From positions 49,623 through 113,622 of IMG/VR virus record IMGVR_UViG_3300027749_000056: a stretch of DNA of 64,000 nt. One strand, given 5' to 3'. The notes under the pieces were generated by a model. The model did no database searches and was not told where the DNA came from. It saw only the letters and a list, made by a program, of their open reading frames with translations. Positions 1-8,394 of this stretch are shown here, one piece after another. The stretch comes from a virus. The translations under genes and the position numbers were made by a program. The number at the start of each line of letters is the position of its first letter. Positions within the stretch are counted from its first letter, which is position 1.

Positions 1-365
1 GCTTGTCTATTGGTGATATCTTTGGCATCAACATCAATCACATTAGGATCAGATTGATTTGATCTGCTGGTAGCAGGTGCTACTTGACCAGTTTTGGGTG
101 GTGCAGTTGCTGCGCCACCAGTGGGAATTGTTGCAAGATTAGTACCCGGTGCTTTTGCTACCGCAGTTGTTTGTGGTGCTACAGCAAGATTTGTGCCTGG
201 TGCCGCCGCCTTGGGCATCATGTTTGGTGCAAATGTCACTTTGCTTGGGGCCACAGTCTGTTGTGGCATGGCCACTGTGGTTCTACCAAAGTTCACAGGA
301 TCAGTTGCCACATTCTTGAGTGGGCCTTCGTTTATATTGCGGCGTGTGATTTCATGTATCTGCAT
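1..365 (-). CDS. Putative internal head protein, C-terminus cut by window edge
   Basis: I read this frame directly. An ATG at 365 follows a GAGAAGA ribosome site and the frame stays open to base 1, giving about 121 visible residues. The N-terminus MQIHEITRRNINEG ends in I-N-E before G, which fits the (L/I)xE cleavage rule of the T4 prohead protease and resembles the capsid-targeting leaders of T4 internal proteins. The rest is rich in Ala, Pro, Thr and Gln, looks disordered, and repeats APGTNLA twice. The start overlaps the upstream gene by 14 nt, so the two are probably co-transcribed. The function is inferred only from the leader; a low-complexity structural protein is the alternative. Confidence 0.6.
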   Translation of the reverse strand, partial: MQIHEITRRNINEGPLKNVATDPVNFGRTTVAMPQQTVAPSKVTFAPNMMPKAAAPGTNLAVAPQTTAVAKAPGTNLATIPTGGAATAPPKTGQVAPATSRSNQSDPNVIDVDAKDITNRQ

Positions 366-600
366 TTGTTCTTCTCACTGATCTGGCAAATTTACCCGAG
401 TCTCTTGTACGAATAGCGTTAAGCAATTTGCGCTGCAAATTTTCAGCCTGATCAGCTGGAAACTCTGTATCAATTTGTTCTAGCAATCTAATAGCATTAG
501 CAATAAGAGTGGCCGCACGATTTTCAATCAACAGGCGGCGATCACGCTCGATGTACAGATCGTCTAATTCTTCTAGTAAACTGCGGGTGCGTTTTTGCAT
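352..600 (-). CDS. Small coiled-coil protein of unknown function
   Basis: This 82-residue protein is charged and probably helical, rich in Arg, Glu and Leu, with heptad-like spacing in its first 50 residues, so a coiled coil is likely. I chose the ATG at 600. An upstream TTG at 672 would overlap the divergent radical SAM gene, and a late-type box AATAAATA lies at 621-628, 20 nt before the ATG. It overlaps the next gene downstream by 14 nt. I do not recognise a family. The late box suggests a structural or assembly role, which is inference. Confidence 0.55.
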   Translation of the reverse strand: MQKRTRSLLEELDDLYIERDRRLLIENRAATLIANAIRLLEQIDTEFPADQAENLQRKLLNAIRTRDSGKFARSVRRTNADT

Positions 601-620
601 CTGCTCAAGGGCCTTTGGAT

Positions 621-628
621 TATTTATT
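621..628 (-). promoter_or_regulatory. Candidate late promoter box AATAAATA
   Basis: The box differs from the T4 late consensus TATAAATA by one base and lies 20 nt upstream of the ATG at 600, leaving room for a short leader. It is one of a set of such boxes in front of genes in this window. Confidence 0.45.
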
Positions 629-664
629 AATATTTTCACATTGAAGTTGGTAATTAAATACCCA

Positions 665-1708
665 ATGAACAACTGCTTTTGCGTATTACCTTGGTACAGT
701 CAAGAATTAGGACTTTGGAATACTCCATGTTGTTTGTTGCCACAAAAATACAATATTGATCAAATAAAACAAGATTTGCTCGATAACGTTCAAACTGTGG
801 CTTGCAAAAAATGCTGGGATGTAGAATCTACAGGGAACAAAAGTCGTCGTCAATTTGAGAATGAGTTTTTGGATTATAAGTTAGATAGAGATTTAGATAA
901 AATTCAGCAAGATTGTGCAGATTCAAATCACCAAACTATACTTTACCAAATAACCACTAGTAATCTATGCAATCAGGCATGTGTAAGTTGTGATAGCAAA
1001 TTTTCAACTAAATGGGCACAAGTTGAAAAACGTATGAATTTACTTCCTAGTCCCCAATATCAAATTGATCTGGACCCTGCAAATATCAACTACCATTCAG
1101 CCAAACGAATTTCCTTATTGGGCGGCGAGCCGTTGTTTGACCCAAAAACTTTCGAAATCTTGCAAAAATTAATTGACCACAACAATACTGACTGTTTTAT
1201 ATCGCTTGTAACCAATGGAAGTATCAATCTAAAAGCGCAACAAATTGACCTGTTGATGCAATTCAGTGATCTTAACATTTGCATCAGTATTGACGGCGTT
1301 GGCAGTGTGTTTGAATACATGAGATGGCCCGGGAAATGGCTAGATCTATTAGAAAACATTGAGCAGTATAAATCCATAACAAAAAATATCAGTGTAAGTT
1401 ACACAATTAGTTCATTGAACGCCATGTATTACAACAAAACTGTCAAGTGGTTTCAACAAAATAATCTAGCATACAATCACAATGTGGTTTCTGGTCCAAT
1501 TTGGCTGTCACTGAGAAATATGCCGGTTGTATTGAAACAACATTTAAAACAACACAACAATTTTATCACTGAGTATTGCAATCTAACAGGAACAGAGATT
1601 GCATTACACACGCTGGCTCAGCAAATTGCCAAACAAGACCAAGCGAAAAAAACAGACATTAGAGACCACATGCCCGAGATAGCAGCATTTATTTTTGATA
1701 ATTTATAA
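665..1708 (+). CDS. Radical SAM protein with N-terminal twitch-like segment (copy A)
   Basis: A 347-residue radical SAM enzyme. The CxxxCxxC motif (CNQACVSC, residues 102-109) would bind the [4Fe-4S] cluster that splits S-adenosylmethionine. GGEP and SIDG motifs follow. An N-terminal segment carries Cys 4/6, 22/23, 47 and 50 in the spacing of a SPASM or twitch auxiliary-cluster domain, which normally sits after the core. S-T-K-W just after the third Cys and FEYMRW further on are shared with six other copies here. The start is the ATG at 665; a longer frame back to 509 runs through the opposite gene and is rejected. It converges with copy B and overlaps its end by 20 nt. The substrate is unknown. 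Confidence 0.85.
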   Translation: MNNCFCVLPWYSQELGLWNTPCCLLPQKYNIDQIKQDLLDNVQTVACKKCWDVESTGNKSRRQFENEFLDYKLDRDLDKIQQDCADSNHQTILYQITTSNLCNQACVSCDSKFSTKWAQVEKRMNLLPSPQYQIDLDPANINYHSAKRISLLGGEPLFDPKTFEILQKLIDHNNTDCFISLVTNGSINLKAQQIDLLMQFSDLNICISIDGVGSVFEYMRWPGKWLDLLENIEQYKSITKNISVSYTISSLNAMYYNKTVKWFQQNNLAYNHNVVSGPIWLSLRNMPVVLKQHLKQHNNFITEYCNLTGTEIALHTLAQQIAKQDQAKKTDIRDHMPEIAAFIFDNL

Positions 1709-2792
1709 AGGCAGCAACTTCTGGAAAGACCGCCGCCATATTTAAGTTTCGGCGATGATCATTCTTTTGTAATTGTTCTAGGACTTTTTTCAAGTTATAT
1801 TTTTGTGTTCCTAAAATTTTCAATTGTTGTATCCAAGGCTGACAATAGTCAAGTTTGGATATTAAATACTCAATCATGGCGTCAGGCATGGATTCTAAGC
1901 CGTATATACCAAATGCTTGATGTATGTATATTTCAATGTCATCACCAAATACAGATTTTGAAAAGTGTTGTTTGTGCCAATTGCACACATCGTCAAGTCT
2001 CAAAATATTCAAAATACTAGCAGTTACAGTCAACGATAACATACTATTGTGAGGCAAGTTTTTTTGCCACCAAAACAAATTTTCTTCAACTTCATTCCAC
2101 TTGGCTGGATACCGCAAATATTCAAATTGATTGCCTATGCCATCAATGCTAAAACTTATTCGAGCAAATTTAAATTTTTCAATAAGTTCCTTGGTTGATT
2201 GATCAATGCGTTGCGTGCCATTGGTATTATACATCAATGTAATTTGACTCACATCTACATGCTCAATTAAATGTTGTAATATTTGTTTGTGAGTTAGTGT
2301 TAAAAATGGCTCGCCGCCCCACATGCGAATTTCTCGCAAGCGGGAAAGGTCAAGTGTGTGTAGTTTTGTTTTTATAAAATTGTCTATATTGGGTCTAACG
2401 TCAATGCCTTTTATCCCAAGTTCGTTCCTCCAGGTAGTGCTTAACTCTGGACCGCACGTTACACAAGCCAAATTGCATGTATAGTCAATATTGACGTCGA
2501 GATACTGAATGCTTGAATCGTATGTTTCTTTGCCATGCGTTTCGAGGTAACCCAATCGCATGCTTTTTTTGTTTGAATTTTCCTGTACAATACACTTAGC
2601 ACAGAAAGATTTTGGTAAAGTATCTTGTTGATTTTCAACACGCAGTTGAGCTAAGTTTGGATGAAAAAAATTAACTTGATCTGATGTACGAATTAACTGG
2701 TCGGCCCAACAACACACCGAGTATGATAGTGATTGTCTGTTAATTTCGGCCAGCATTAATCCATGATGTATCCTAGGGCAATATTTGCTCAT
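1689..2792 (-). CDS. Radical SAM protein with N-terminal twitch-like segment (copy B)
   Basis: A 367-residue radical SAM protein. N-terminal cysteines at 5, 27/28, 64 and 67 precede the cluster motif CNLACVTC (106-113), followed by STTW, GGEPF, SIDG and FEYLRY. The C-terminus FPEVAAFI matches that of copy A (MPEIAAFI), so the two facing genes are clear paralogues. The start at 2792 overlaps the gp41 stop by 4 nt (ATGA), so it is translated as the last gene of the primase-SGNH-helicase operon. The function is unknown beyond radical SAM chemistry. Confidence 0.85.
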   Translation of the reverse strand: MSKYCPRIHHGLMLAEINRQSLSYSVCCWADQLIRTSDQVNFFHPNLAQLRVENQQDTLPKSFCAKCIVQENSNKKSMRLGYLETHGKETYDSSIQYLDVNIDYTCNLACVTCGPELSTTWRNELGIKGIDVRPNIDNFIKTKLHTLDLSRLREIRMWGGEPFLTLTHKQILQHLIEHVDVSQITLMYNTNGTQRIDQSTKELIEKFKFARISFSIDGIGNQFEYLRYPAKWNEVEENLFWWQKNLPHNSMLSLTVTASILNILRLDDVCNWHKQHFSKSVFGDDIEIYIHQAFGIYGLESMPDAMIEYLISKLDYCQPWIQQLKILGTQKYNLKKVLEQLQKNDHRRNLNMAAVFPEVAAFINYQK

Positions 2793-4237
2793 GATGTCTT
2801 GATCTTGCCTAATAACTGTTTGAGTTTAGCGCTCTGTACATCTGCTGTGACCTTGGGTGTTTCTATGTCAAAACCTTCTCGGGCCTGTGGTCGGTCCCAA
2901 GGTGGAGCCTTGGCATCATCTGCGGCGGCTGCACTAACTTGGCTTTTTGCTTTGATCGAGTCCATGATACTTGAGCTGGGCTTTTTGCTAAACCCGTTTT
3001 CGTTATCATCCCCGCCTTCATCAGTAATGCGCATGGTTTCAATGTTGTACTCCAAATCAATCTTTTGACCAACGCCGGTCGAGCTTCGAGACTTCATACA
3101 CTGGATCTGATACTTGCCACGCTCTTTCATTGCACGACTTGTAAAAATACCAAACACATTATCTGCTGTGTTAATCTTTGAAATACCACCTGATATATGG
3201 CTGTGATCAAATTCAATTTCTTCCACCGCTGATCGATTCAACTGCGATGCTGTTACCATCAAGATACCCAGCTCTTTGGCCAAGTTGCGCAGTTCTTCAC
3301 TCACATACTTGTCCTTTACAAACAAGTCATTGGGCGAGACTTTGGCACTCACAGGCATCAGCAAGTCCAAGTAGTCAATCATTACAAAGTCTACTCGCTT
3401 GCCTGTTTGAATTTGATACTCTTTTAAATAAGCACGAATGTCATTGATGTTGCTTTGTGCAGGCAAGCCTTTTACTTGATAGTTACCTGACTTCTTGGCC
3501 ACCAGTTTGACCTTGAGTTCTGTAGTATCAATGTCCTTGCGAATGTCCTTGGTGCTCATGTTGGTCAACATAGCATCAGTTCGCAAGCTAGTAAGTTCTT
3601 CTGAAAGTTCTAGCGTGATGTATACACCACTTAGTCCTTGCTGTAGCCAGTTTAGAGCAATGTTCATCATCACAAGTGATTTGCCTGATCCTGATCCCCC
3701 GGCAAAGATATTGAGTTCACCACGACTGAATCCGCCATACAGCAGTCGATCCAGTTGCGGCCAACCTGTGCTTACTTGTCCGCCTGAGTTGAAGTATTTC
3801 TCAATGCGACTCTTGGGATCAGCAAAGTAATCTGTGCCCATGTCTTTGGTAAGCGATATTTGCACTGCATCTTTGATGAGTTTTTCAACCGGATCATATT
3901 CGCCTTTTTCAAGCAGGTCTGCGGCTTTTAAAATAGCTCGCTCTAGTTCCTGGCGTCGAGTAAATGCTTCAAACTCGCCCATGAACCAGTCAAAGTGTCC
4001 TTCATTCAAGTCCGGTACGGCTGCCAATTTAACGCCTGTGGTGGCTGAAATTTGCATGCGGTCTGGTAAGGTCTTATGGTTGTCTGAGTGTTCTTTGATA
4101 AACTCAGCCGCAGGTCTCAAACTCTTGTCAAAGTTCTGCGGGTTGTAGATGTTTTGAACACGCACATAACTCTGTGCGTCCTCCAACATCATTTCTAGAA
4201 ATAGGCGTTGGACATCAAGTCCGTAATCTTTTAGCAT
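2789..4237 (-). CDS. 41: Replicative DNA helicase, T4 gp41 type
   Basis: A DnaB-family hexameric helicase that unwinds DNA at the phage replication fork with primase gp61. Its 482 residues compare with 475 in T4. The RecA-like core shows Walker A GGSGSGKS (about 180-187), a Walker B-like stretch VMIDYLDLL, and ASQLNRS followed by HISGGISK typical of the DnaB C-terminal domain. The tail after about residue 400 is hydrophilic and low in complexity. The start overlaps the SGNH gene by 23 nt. The gp61 and gp41 genes lie in one operon with only that gene between them. Confidence 0.93.
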   Translation of the reverse strand: MLKDYGLDVQRLFLEMMLEDAQSYVRVQNIYNPQNFDKSLRPAAEFIKEHSDNHKTLPDRMQISATTGVKLAAVPDLNEGHFDWFMGEFEAFTRRQELERAILKAADLLEKGEYDPVEKLIKDAVQISLTKDMGTDYFADPKSRIEKYFNSGGQVSTGWPQLDRLLYGGFSRGELNIFAGGSGSGKSLVMMNIALNWLQQGLSGVYITLELSEELTSLRTDAMLTNMSTKDIRKDIDTTELKVKLVAKKSGNYQVKGLPAQSNINDIRAYLKEYQIQTGKRVDFVMIDYLDLLMPVSAKVSPNDLFVKDKYVSEELRNLAKELGILMVTASQLNRSAVEEIEFDHSHISGGISKINTADNVFGIFTSRAMKERGKYQIQCMKSRSSTGVGQKIDLEYNIETMRITDEGGDDNENGFSKKPSSSIMDSIKAKSQVSAAAADDAKAPPWDRPQAREGFDIETPKVTADVQSAKLKQLLGKIKTS

Positions 4238-5021
4238 GAATAAATTCCAAGTATGCAGTAAGTGTATCTAATGCTTCAGCGGGTGTTGGTGGTTGAGTGC
4301 GCTGTGTGTAACATTGTTGAAGTTTTGGTAACAACGATTTTTTGAAAAAATAGCGATTGCCTTCTGGTCCGTGATGCCCTCCTGGTGCGTCAGAGTCTGC
4401 TGGGCGGTTCACTCCAATGTTTATGTTGTAATAGGTTTTGTCAAACACAATGCATTTTTTGTGCTCTTTGCAATAGGTCGAAACTACTCGGCCAGGCTCC
4501 CAATCGTCAACGTGGTCAAAATTTCTACTGAGATTTATGATCATGTAATTAGCGTTGAAGCTATCTAGCCATTGTGTTAGTAAAAAAATTTGACGCAGTG
4601 CTTCTGTTTCAATCCATCTGCGATTGCTGTGCAGGATCAATTCTCGGTCGCCACCAAAATTTTGCATGCTAACCAGTCCACGATGTTCAGGAATCTCAAA
4701 TGGGTCAACTTGCCAGGTGCTGGTATTGAAATTGTGTCCCTGGTATAGCGTGTCTACATCCTCATCAAAAACAGTAATACGCTCCAACGGCGGAATGCCT
4801 ACAAATATCATGTCATTATACCAGTCAATTTCTTCAGACATTCCTATCAATAGCTGTTGAACAGATGCAAAACTATTTCCTATGCGTGAGCAATTCATTA
4901 CTGTGTTTGCCTCTAGTGCTTGAGCAGCCAGGCCCCAGAAACTATCTGCAGGTTTAACGTGGAAGAATGGAGCGGTATAGCTGTCACCAAATACCCAGAG
5001 TTTACTGTATTTTTTTAACAA
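4215..5021 (-). CDS. SGNH/GDSL-type hydrolase-like protein
   Basis: A 268-residue protein opening with a strand followed by FGDSY (Ser at about 14), the block I nucleophile motif of SGNH hydrolases, which cut or transfer ester-linked groups such as acetyl on glycans. GGHHGPEGN near residue 220 could supply the block V histidine. I see no signal peptide, so it would act in the cytoplasm or be packaged. It sits between primase and helicase and overlaps both (20 nt and 23 nt). It is one of four SGNH-type genes here. The substrate is unknown. Confidence 0.7.
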   Translation of the reverse strand: MLKKYSKLWVFGDSYTAPFFHVKPADSFWGLAAQALEANTVMNCSRIGNSFASVQQLLIGMSEEIDWYNDMIFVGIPPLERITVFDEDVDTLYQGHNFNTSTWQVDPFEIPEHRGLVSMQNFGGDRELILHSNRRWIETEALRQIFLLTQWLDSFNANYMIINLSRNFDHVDDWEPGRVVSTYCKEHKKCIVFDKTYYNINIGVNRPADSDAPGGHHGPEGNRYFFKKSLLPKLQQCYTQRTQPPTPAEALDTLTAYLEFIHAKRLRT

Positions 5022-5985
5022 GTTGTTTCTTCCTTAGTTCTATCTTGATCTTGCTAGTTTCTCTGGCTGCCATTATAGTTAGTAATGTGCCAATACGCCC
5101 TAGCACAATCACAGCATCATTGACATCTTTACAGCCTTCCGGCCACTCAGGTATACTTACCGCCCAACCCAACTCAACAGCACGATCAATCAATTCTACA
5201 CCTGCTAGGTCTTGATCAGGTACCACAGTTATGTCTCGACTCAAGTTACGTATCAATCTAGCTTGTGCGTCACTTATGGTATTATGCATCACAGCCACAC
5301 CACCAATGCTGAGTGCATCAAATATGCCTTCTGTAACTATCACGTTGGTCCAGTTGTTGTGTTGTAAATCTGTGCCAAACACATAGCCTGGCTGACTGTC
5401 TGAAATGAACTTGGGTTGCTTGTTGTCTAAGAACCTGCAAGTGTATCCTACAATTTTGTTATCGTAGGTGAATGGTATAACCACATGCGGGCGTGTCCAA
5501 TGAATGCCATCATTTTTTATCTGCAACATCATGGGAAAATCTTCAGGCACACGTCTACCACGCACATAATCCCAGTATTGCTTGTGACCTGGTGTTAGCA
5601 ATTCAGCATATGGTGGCAAGTCTCGTTCTTCAAATGTGATGCCGTTCAGTTGATTCCAAGCCTGTTGTCGATCTTCCAGGATGCCATGGATACTACGATG
5701 CCGCAGACTTTCAAGATTGAGCATTTCAATCTCATTATCCGGCACACCCATCCACGACAGCAGTCTACGAGCTTTGACACTTAGAGTCCTGCCCATGATA
5801 AAACTGGCTGTGTAGGCACAATTGAAACAGTGATAACTCCAGCCTGCCTCTGTGGCTTTGAGTCCGCCACGTCCTCTTGTGTCTTTAGTGCTGCCATTGT
5901 GCTGGCAGCAGACCGCATTGAAACTCGACCAACCTGATGGTGTGGGTTTTCTTTTGGCAGGTAGATACGCAAGGATGTCAAGCAT
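5002..5985 (-). CDS. 61: DNA primase, T4 gp61 type
   Basis: Makes RNA primers for lagging-strand synthesis with gp41. The 327 residues compare with 342 in T4. A zinc-binding segment has Cys 26, Cys 27 and His 29 followed by YHCFNC (Cys 53 and 56). A Toprim domain shows VTEGIFDAL (about 225) and VVPDQDLAG (about 262), whose acidic residues hold the catalytic metal. The ATG at 5985 lies exactly 6 nt after a TATACT -10, which predicts a leaderless message; the 13-nt palindrome at 5986-5998 covers that -10. Confidence 0.92.
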   Translation of the reverse strand: MLDILAYLPAKRKPTPSGWSSFNAVCCQHNGSTKDTRGRGGLKATEAGWSYHCFNCAYTASFIMGRTLSVKARRLLSWMGVPDNEIEMLNLESLRHRSIHGILEDRQQAWNQLNGITFEERDLPPYAELLTPGHKQYWDYVRGRRVPEDFPMMLQIKNDGIHWTRPHVVIPFTYDNKIVGYTCRFLDNKQPKFISDSQPGYVFGTDLQHNNWTNVIVTEGIFDALSIGGVAVMHNTISDAQARLIRNLSRDITVVPDQDLAGVELIDRAVELGWAVSIPEWPEGCKDVNDAVIVLGRIGTLLTIMAARETSKIKIELRKKQLVKKIQ

Positions 5986-5991
5986 CTATAC

Positions 5992-6020
5992 AGTATAGCA
6001 GATTAGCTGTACTAAATCAA
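5992..6020 (-). promoter_or_regulatory. Sigma70-type promoter of the primase operon
   Basis: On the minus strand this reads TTGATT, 17 bp, TATACT. The -10 lies 6 nt before the ATG at 5985, so transcription should begin at or next to the start codon. The -10 is inside a 13-nt palindrome (5986-5998) that could also be an operator. The -35 lies in the last codons of the upstream virion gene. Confidence 0.6.
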
Positions 6021-7087
6021 CGATATTGGAGGTTGGTGATATAACCAGTTGTGATCAATACTGTTGCTGCAATGGTGCCTTGGTACTGGATTGGCAAGTA
6101 ACCTGATCCGCCATTGGTGACAGTAATTGCGCCAATCTGTCCATTACCAACGGAGGTCACAATGGCTTCTGCACCTGATCCATTGCCTAAGATTTGAACT
6201 TTAGGCGGTGCCACATAACCTTGACCAGAGTTGTTTACAGTGATACCTGTGACCACTCCGTTGGTGACTTGTGCTGTAGCTGATGCACCAAACCCTTGGC
6301 TATTGTTGAATCCAGCTCGAATCAAATTGTAAAAACCCACAATATTAAAATACTGGGTGGAAGTTTCATTGAAGAATTCAAAACTTTCAGTTACATCGTA
6401 CCAAACTGATTCATAGGTGTCCGCGGCTTGAAACTTAATGGTTCCGGTATAGTGATCCAAGTCCATTTTAACTGTGGTCAAACTTTGCCCACTGGTCGGA
6501 ATATGACTTGAATAGAATTCTGTAAGTTGTGTGGTATTTACAGGCTGTGGTGTTAACGCCCAATCAGGCCAGTTTGTGGGACCAGGTTGCAGTTGTTGTG
6601 CTTTGCCGTAGATTGTGGGAATAGTTAACATCGGACTAGGCACGAATGCAGGCAACACACTATTCACGATATTGCAATCTGCTCTGGCACCCGAATTGGC
6701 ATCTACATAAGCAGCCTGCACATAGTCGCCTGCTGTGCGCTGTATGCTGTAGCTGCCTGGTTGTGCTGTGATGTTAATGGTGTCTGCATTGTCTAACACC
6801 ACTTTTACCCGGCCTAACGTGGCACTGAGTGTGACCATGGGCTTCTCAACCAGCAATTGATCGCCGGTTTGATTCATCAATCTAAACACAAAACTGCTGC
6901 CTGTAATGTTTACAGGCTTTTCCTCTTGATTGATAAATTCAAACAGTAGAACATTGTCTACGCCTTTGTTTACGGTTAATTGTTTTGCATACACTGGGTC
7001 GTACCTCGCTGTGAAATATCCACCACTGGTGTCAACTAACAAGACTTTGGTAATTTGCTGGTATAAGTAAACGGTGGTTGAATACAT
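6017..7087 (-). CDS. Virion protein with glycine-rich C-terminal repeats, fibre or baseplate type
   Basis: A 356-residue protein rich in beta-forming, Gly, Asn and Thr residues. Residues about 30-150 resemble a BppU-like N-terminal baseplate domain (alternating hydrophobic strands, LLFEFIN, FVFRLMN), which is a weak impression. Near the C-terminus two related blocks (GVVTGITVNNSGQGY and GQIGAITVTNGGSGY) repeat in the style of phage and bacterial adhesins. I prefer the ATG at 7087 with GAGGAT before it over the TTG at 7102. A late-type box lies at 7103-7110. A tail-fibre or baseplate wedge role is inference. Confidence 0.65.
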   Translation of the reverse strand: MYSTTVYLYQQITKVLLVDTSGGYFTARYDPVYAKQLTVNKGVDNVLLFEFINQEEKPVNITGSSFVFRLMNQTGDQLLVEKPMVTLSATLGRVKVVLDNADTINITAQPGSYSIQRTAGDYVQAAYVDANSGARADCNIVNSVLPAFVPSPMLTIPTIYGKAQQLQPGPTNWPDWALTPQPVNTTQLTEFYSSHIPTSGQSLTTVKMDLDHYTGTIKFQAADTYESVWYDVTESFEFFNETSTQYFNIVGFYNLIRAGFNNSQGFGASATAQVTNGVVTGITVNNSGQGYVAPPKVQILGNGSGAEAIVTSVGNGQIGAITVTNGGSGYLPIQYQGTIAATVLITTGYITNLQYR

Positions 7088-7102
7088 AGGATCCTCAAAC
7101 AA

Positions 7103-7110
7103 TATTTATG
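7103..7110 (-). promoter_or_regulatory. Candidate late promoter box CATAAATA
   Basis: A late-type box 15 nt upstream of the ATG at 7087, followed by a GAGGAT ribosome site. It overlaps the ATG of the divergent gene at 7108, so the two transcription units share this spot. Confidence 0.5.
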
Positions 7111-7485
7111 GGTAATGATATCTTTCAAAAGCTGGCGGTGAAATATCCGTTTATAACTCTGTGCGTGTATGCCAACGAAGAATACGTAGGTGTGGTGCAA
7201 AATAGAGATGATGCTGTCACAACCATCTATGATTTTGGTGCTATACTAACACAAGATCTCAAGCTAGAATATTTGGAATTAGCAGCCACTTGGTGGTGGG
7301 AAAGCAATCGTAGTATACCTATAAACATCTTCTTGCGTGGTGAATGGGATAAGTTTCGTCCTACCTTACGCACCTTTTCTAACAAAGACCTAGAAATTTT
7401 GCACGGACCAGCTTGCAGTTTGATGGACATCGCTCGCAAGAAAACCAAACGAAAATCAATCACACTTGTGCGGCGTCTTGATTGA
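7108..7485 (+). CDS. Conserved small phage protein of unknown function
   Basis: A 125-residue, mixed alpha/beta, basic protein. The segment WWWESNRSIPINIFL followed by a conserved-looking FRPTLRTF is a pattern I recall from hypothetical proteins of T4-like marine phages. No catalytic motif is evident. It lies alone on the plus strand between minus-strand operons and its 3' end overlaps the polymerase-like gene by 26 nt tail to tail. I see no strong ribosome site beyond AGGA. Confidence 0.7.
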   Translation: MGNDIFQKLAVKYPFITLCVYANEEYVGVVQNRDDAVTTIYDFGAILTQDLKLEYLELAATWWWESNRSIPINIFLRGEWDKFRPTLRTFSNKDLEILHGPACSLMDIARKKTKRKSITLVRRLD

Positions 7486-8038
7486 GCAAGTTCATGTGTA
7501 ATGCTACCAAGGCAGCGTAACTTATACTGTGCGACTTTTTGAATGTGTATCCACGCGAATCATCCCCATTCCATACTTCAGCAAACACGTCAGCCCAGGG
7601 GCGATTCTGCAAGTGTGCTTTGCCAGGGCGAATAACCGAAATAAATGCTGCCATTCTGGGAATAGAATCTGGCTGCATGGACACCATCAAGTCTGTGTAA
7701 TTTCCCACATGCACTAGCTGACTAGCCCAAGCAATATCAGTCCACAGTCTCTGCCACGGTGGCGTGGCTGCCAGCATTTCTACATAGTGTGCAGGATCAC
7801 GGATCAACTGATACACACTCATGTTCAACAGGTCTATCTTGAAGTATCCACGCTGTTCTGCTGACTCATAGTCTATGGCTGCACAGCCGTTGGGTATGTC
7901 TCGAGGAATGTCTGTGATATAGATACCTGAATTGTGTCTACGCACTTGACCTTGATGCAGTTGCCGTGCGGCAGTGTGTTGAATCAGTTTCAACACAGCC
8001 GATCTGTCCGGCACATCGATGTCAATGTCTGCGCTCAT
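7460..8038 (-). CDS. Miniature homologue of DNA polymerase III alpha (C-family palm relic)
   Basis: This 192-residue protein keeps, in order, several motifs of bacterial DnaE in much shortened form. ADIDID at residues 3-8 matches the PDFDVDF strand with two catalytic Asp. RRHNSGIYITDI (33-44) matches KHAGGVVIAPTKI. YFKIDLLNM (65-73) matches VKFDFLGL with the third catalytic Asp at 69. VIRPG (135-139) matches ALYRPG, and FKKSHSISY (166-174) matches FNKSHSAAY. The PHP, most of the fingers, the beta-binding and the OB regions are missing. Full polymerase activity is therefore unlikely; DNA binding or regulation is possible. It starts a coupled chain of small genes (ATGA overlap upstream). The homology is my reading by eye. 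Confidence 0.65.
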   Translation of the reverse strand: MSADIDIDVPDRSAVLKLIQHTAARQLHQGQVRRHNSGIYITDIPRDIPNGCAAIDYESAEQRGYFKIDLLNMSVYQLIRDPAHYVEMLAATPPWQRLWTDIAWASQLVHVGNYTDLMVSMQPDSIPRMAAFISVIRPGKAHLQNRPWADVFAEVWNGDDSRGYTFKKSHSISYAALVALHMNLLNQDAAQV

Positions 8039-8394
8039 TTAGTAGTAGTATCGCAAAGTGCAATCACCACTTGCAGTTTTTCTCGGGCCAGTTGCATTGC
8101 TGCCAAGGCATCTGCCACTGTGGGATGCTCGGCTGCCTTGGCAGCAATGCGCCATTCTTCATCACGCTTGGCTCGCGCCCAATCCAACAGGGTTTCGGCA
8201 TCTGATGAGAGAGCGATCATAGGATGTGATGAGTGAAGTTGTTGCCAGGAGTTGCCGTCATTAATTTCCAAACAGTTCATGCTGGCGCTCCATCGTACCA
8301 TGCCTGCACCGCTGGCACCTGGACTGATGTATGGATTGGTGTGCATGCCACCAGACACTTGAATGTATTTGCTGCCGCTAATATTTCTAATCAT
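8035..8394 (-). CDS. Conserved hypothetical protein with helical C-terminus
   Basis: A 119-residue protein. The first half (MIRNISGSKYIQVSGG) is Gly/Ser-rich and beta-like. The second half is helical and charged (about 65-119) and may form a coiled coil. I chose the ATG at 8394 because it overlaps the upstream stop by 4 nt and a longer frame would run through that gene. The family is not recognised. It overlaps the polymerase-like gene downstream by 4 nt. Confidence 0.65.
   Translation of the reverse strand: MIRNISGSKYIQVSGGMHTNPYISPGASGAGMVRWSASMNCLEINDGNSWQQLHSSHPMIALSSDAETLLDWARAKRDEEWRIAAKAAEHPTVADALAAMQLAREKLQVVIALCDTTTK

Noticed and set aside
84-416. Two plus-strand frames of about 100 codons at the left edge
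   Set aside because: They lie opposite the minus-strand gene 1-365, which has an ATG, a ribosome site and a protein-like sequence; the plus frames give Cys- and Trp-rich or low-quality sequence.
509-664. N-terminal extension of radical SAM copy A
   Set aside because: It runs antisense through the gene at 352-600, is Arg/Ser-rich and unlike any relative. The Cys segment begins at the ATG at 665.
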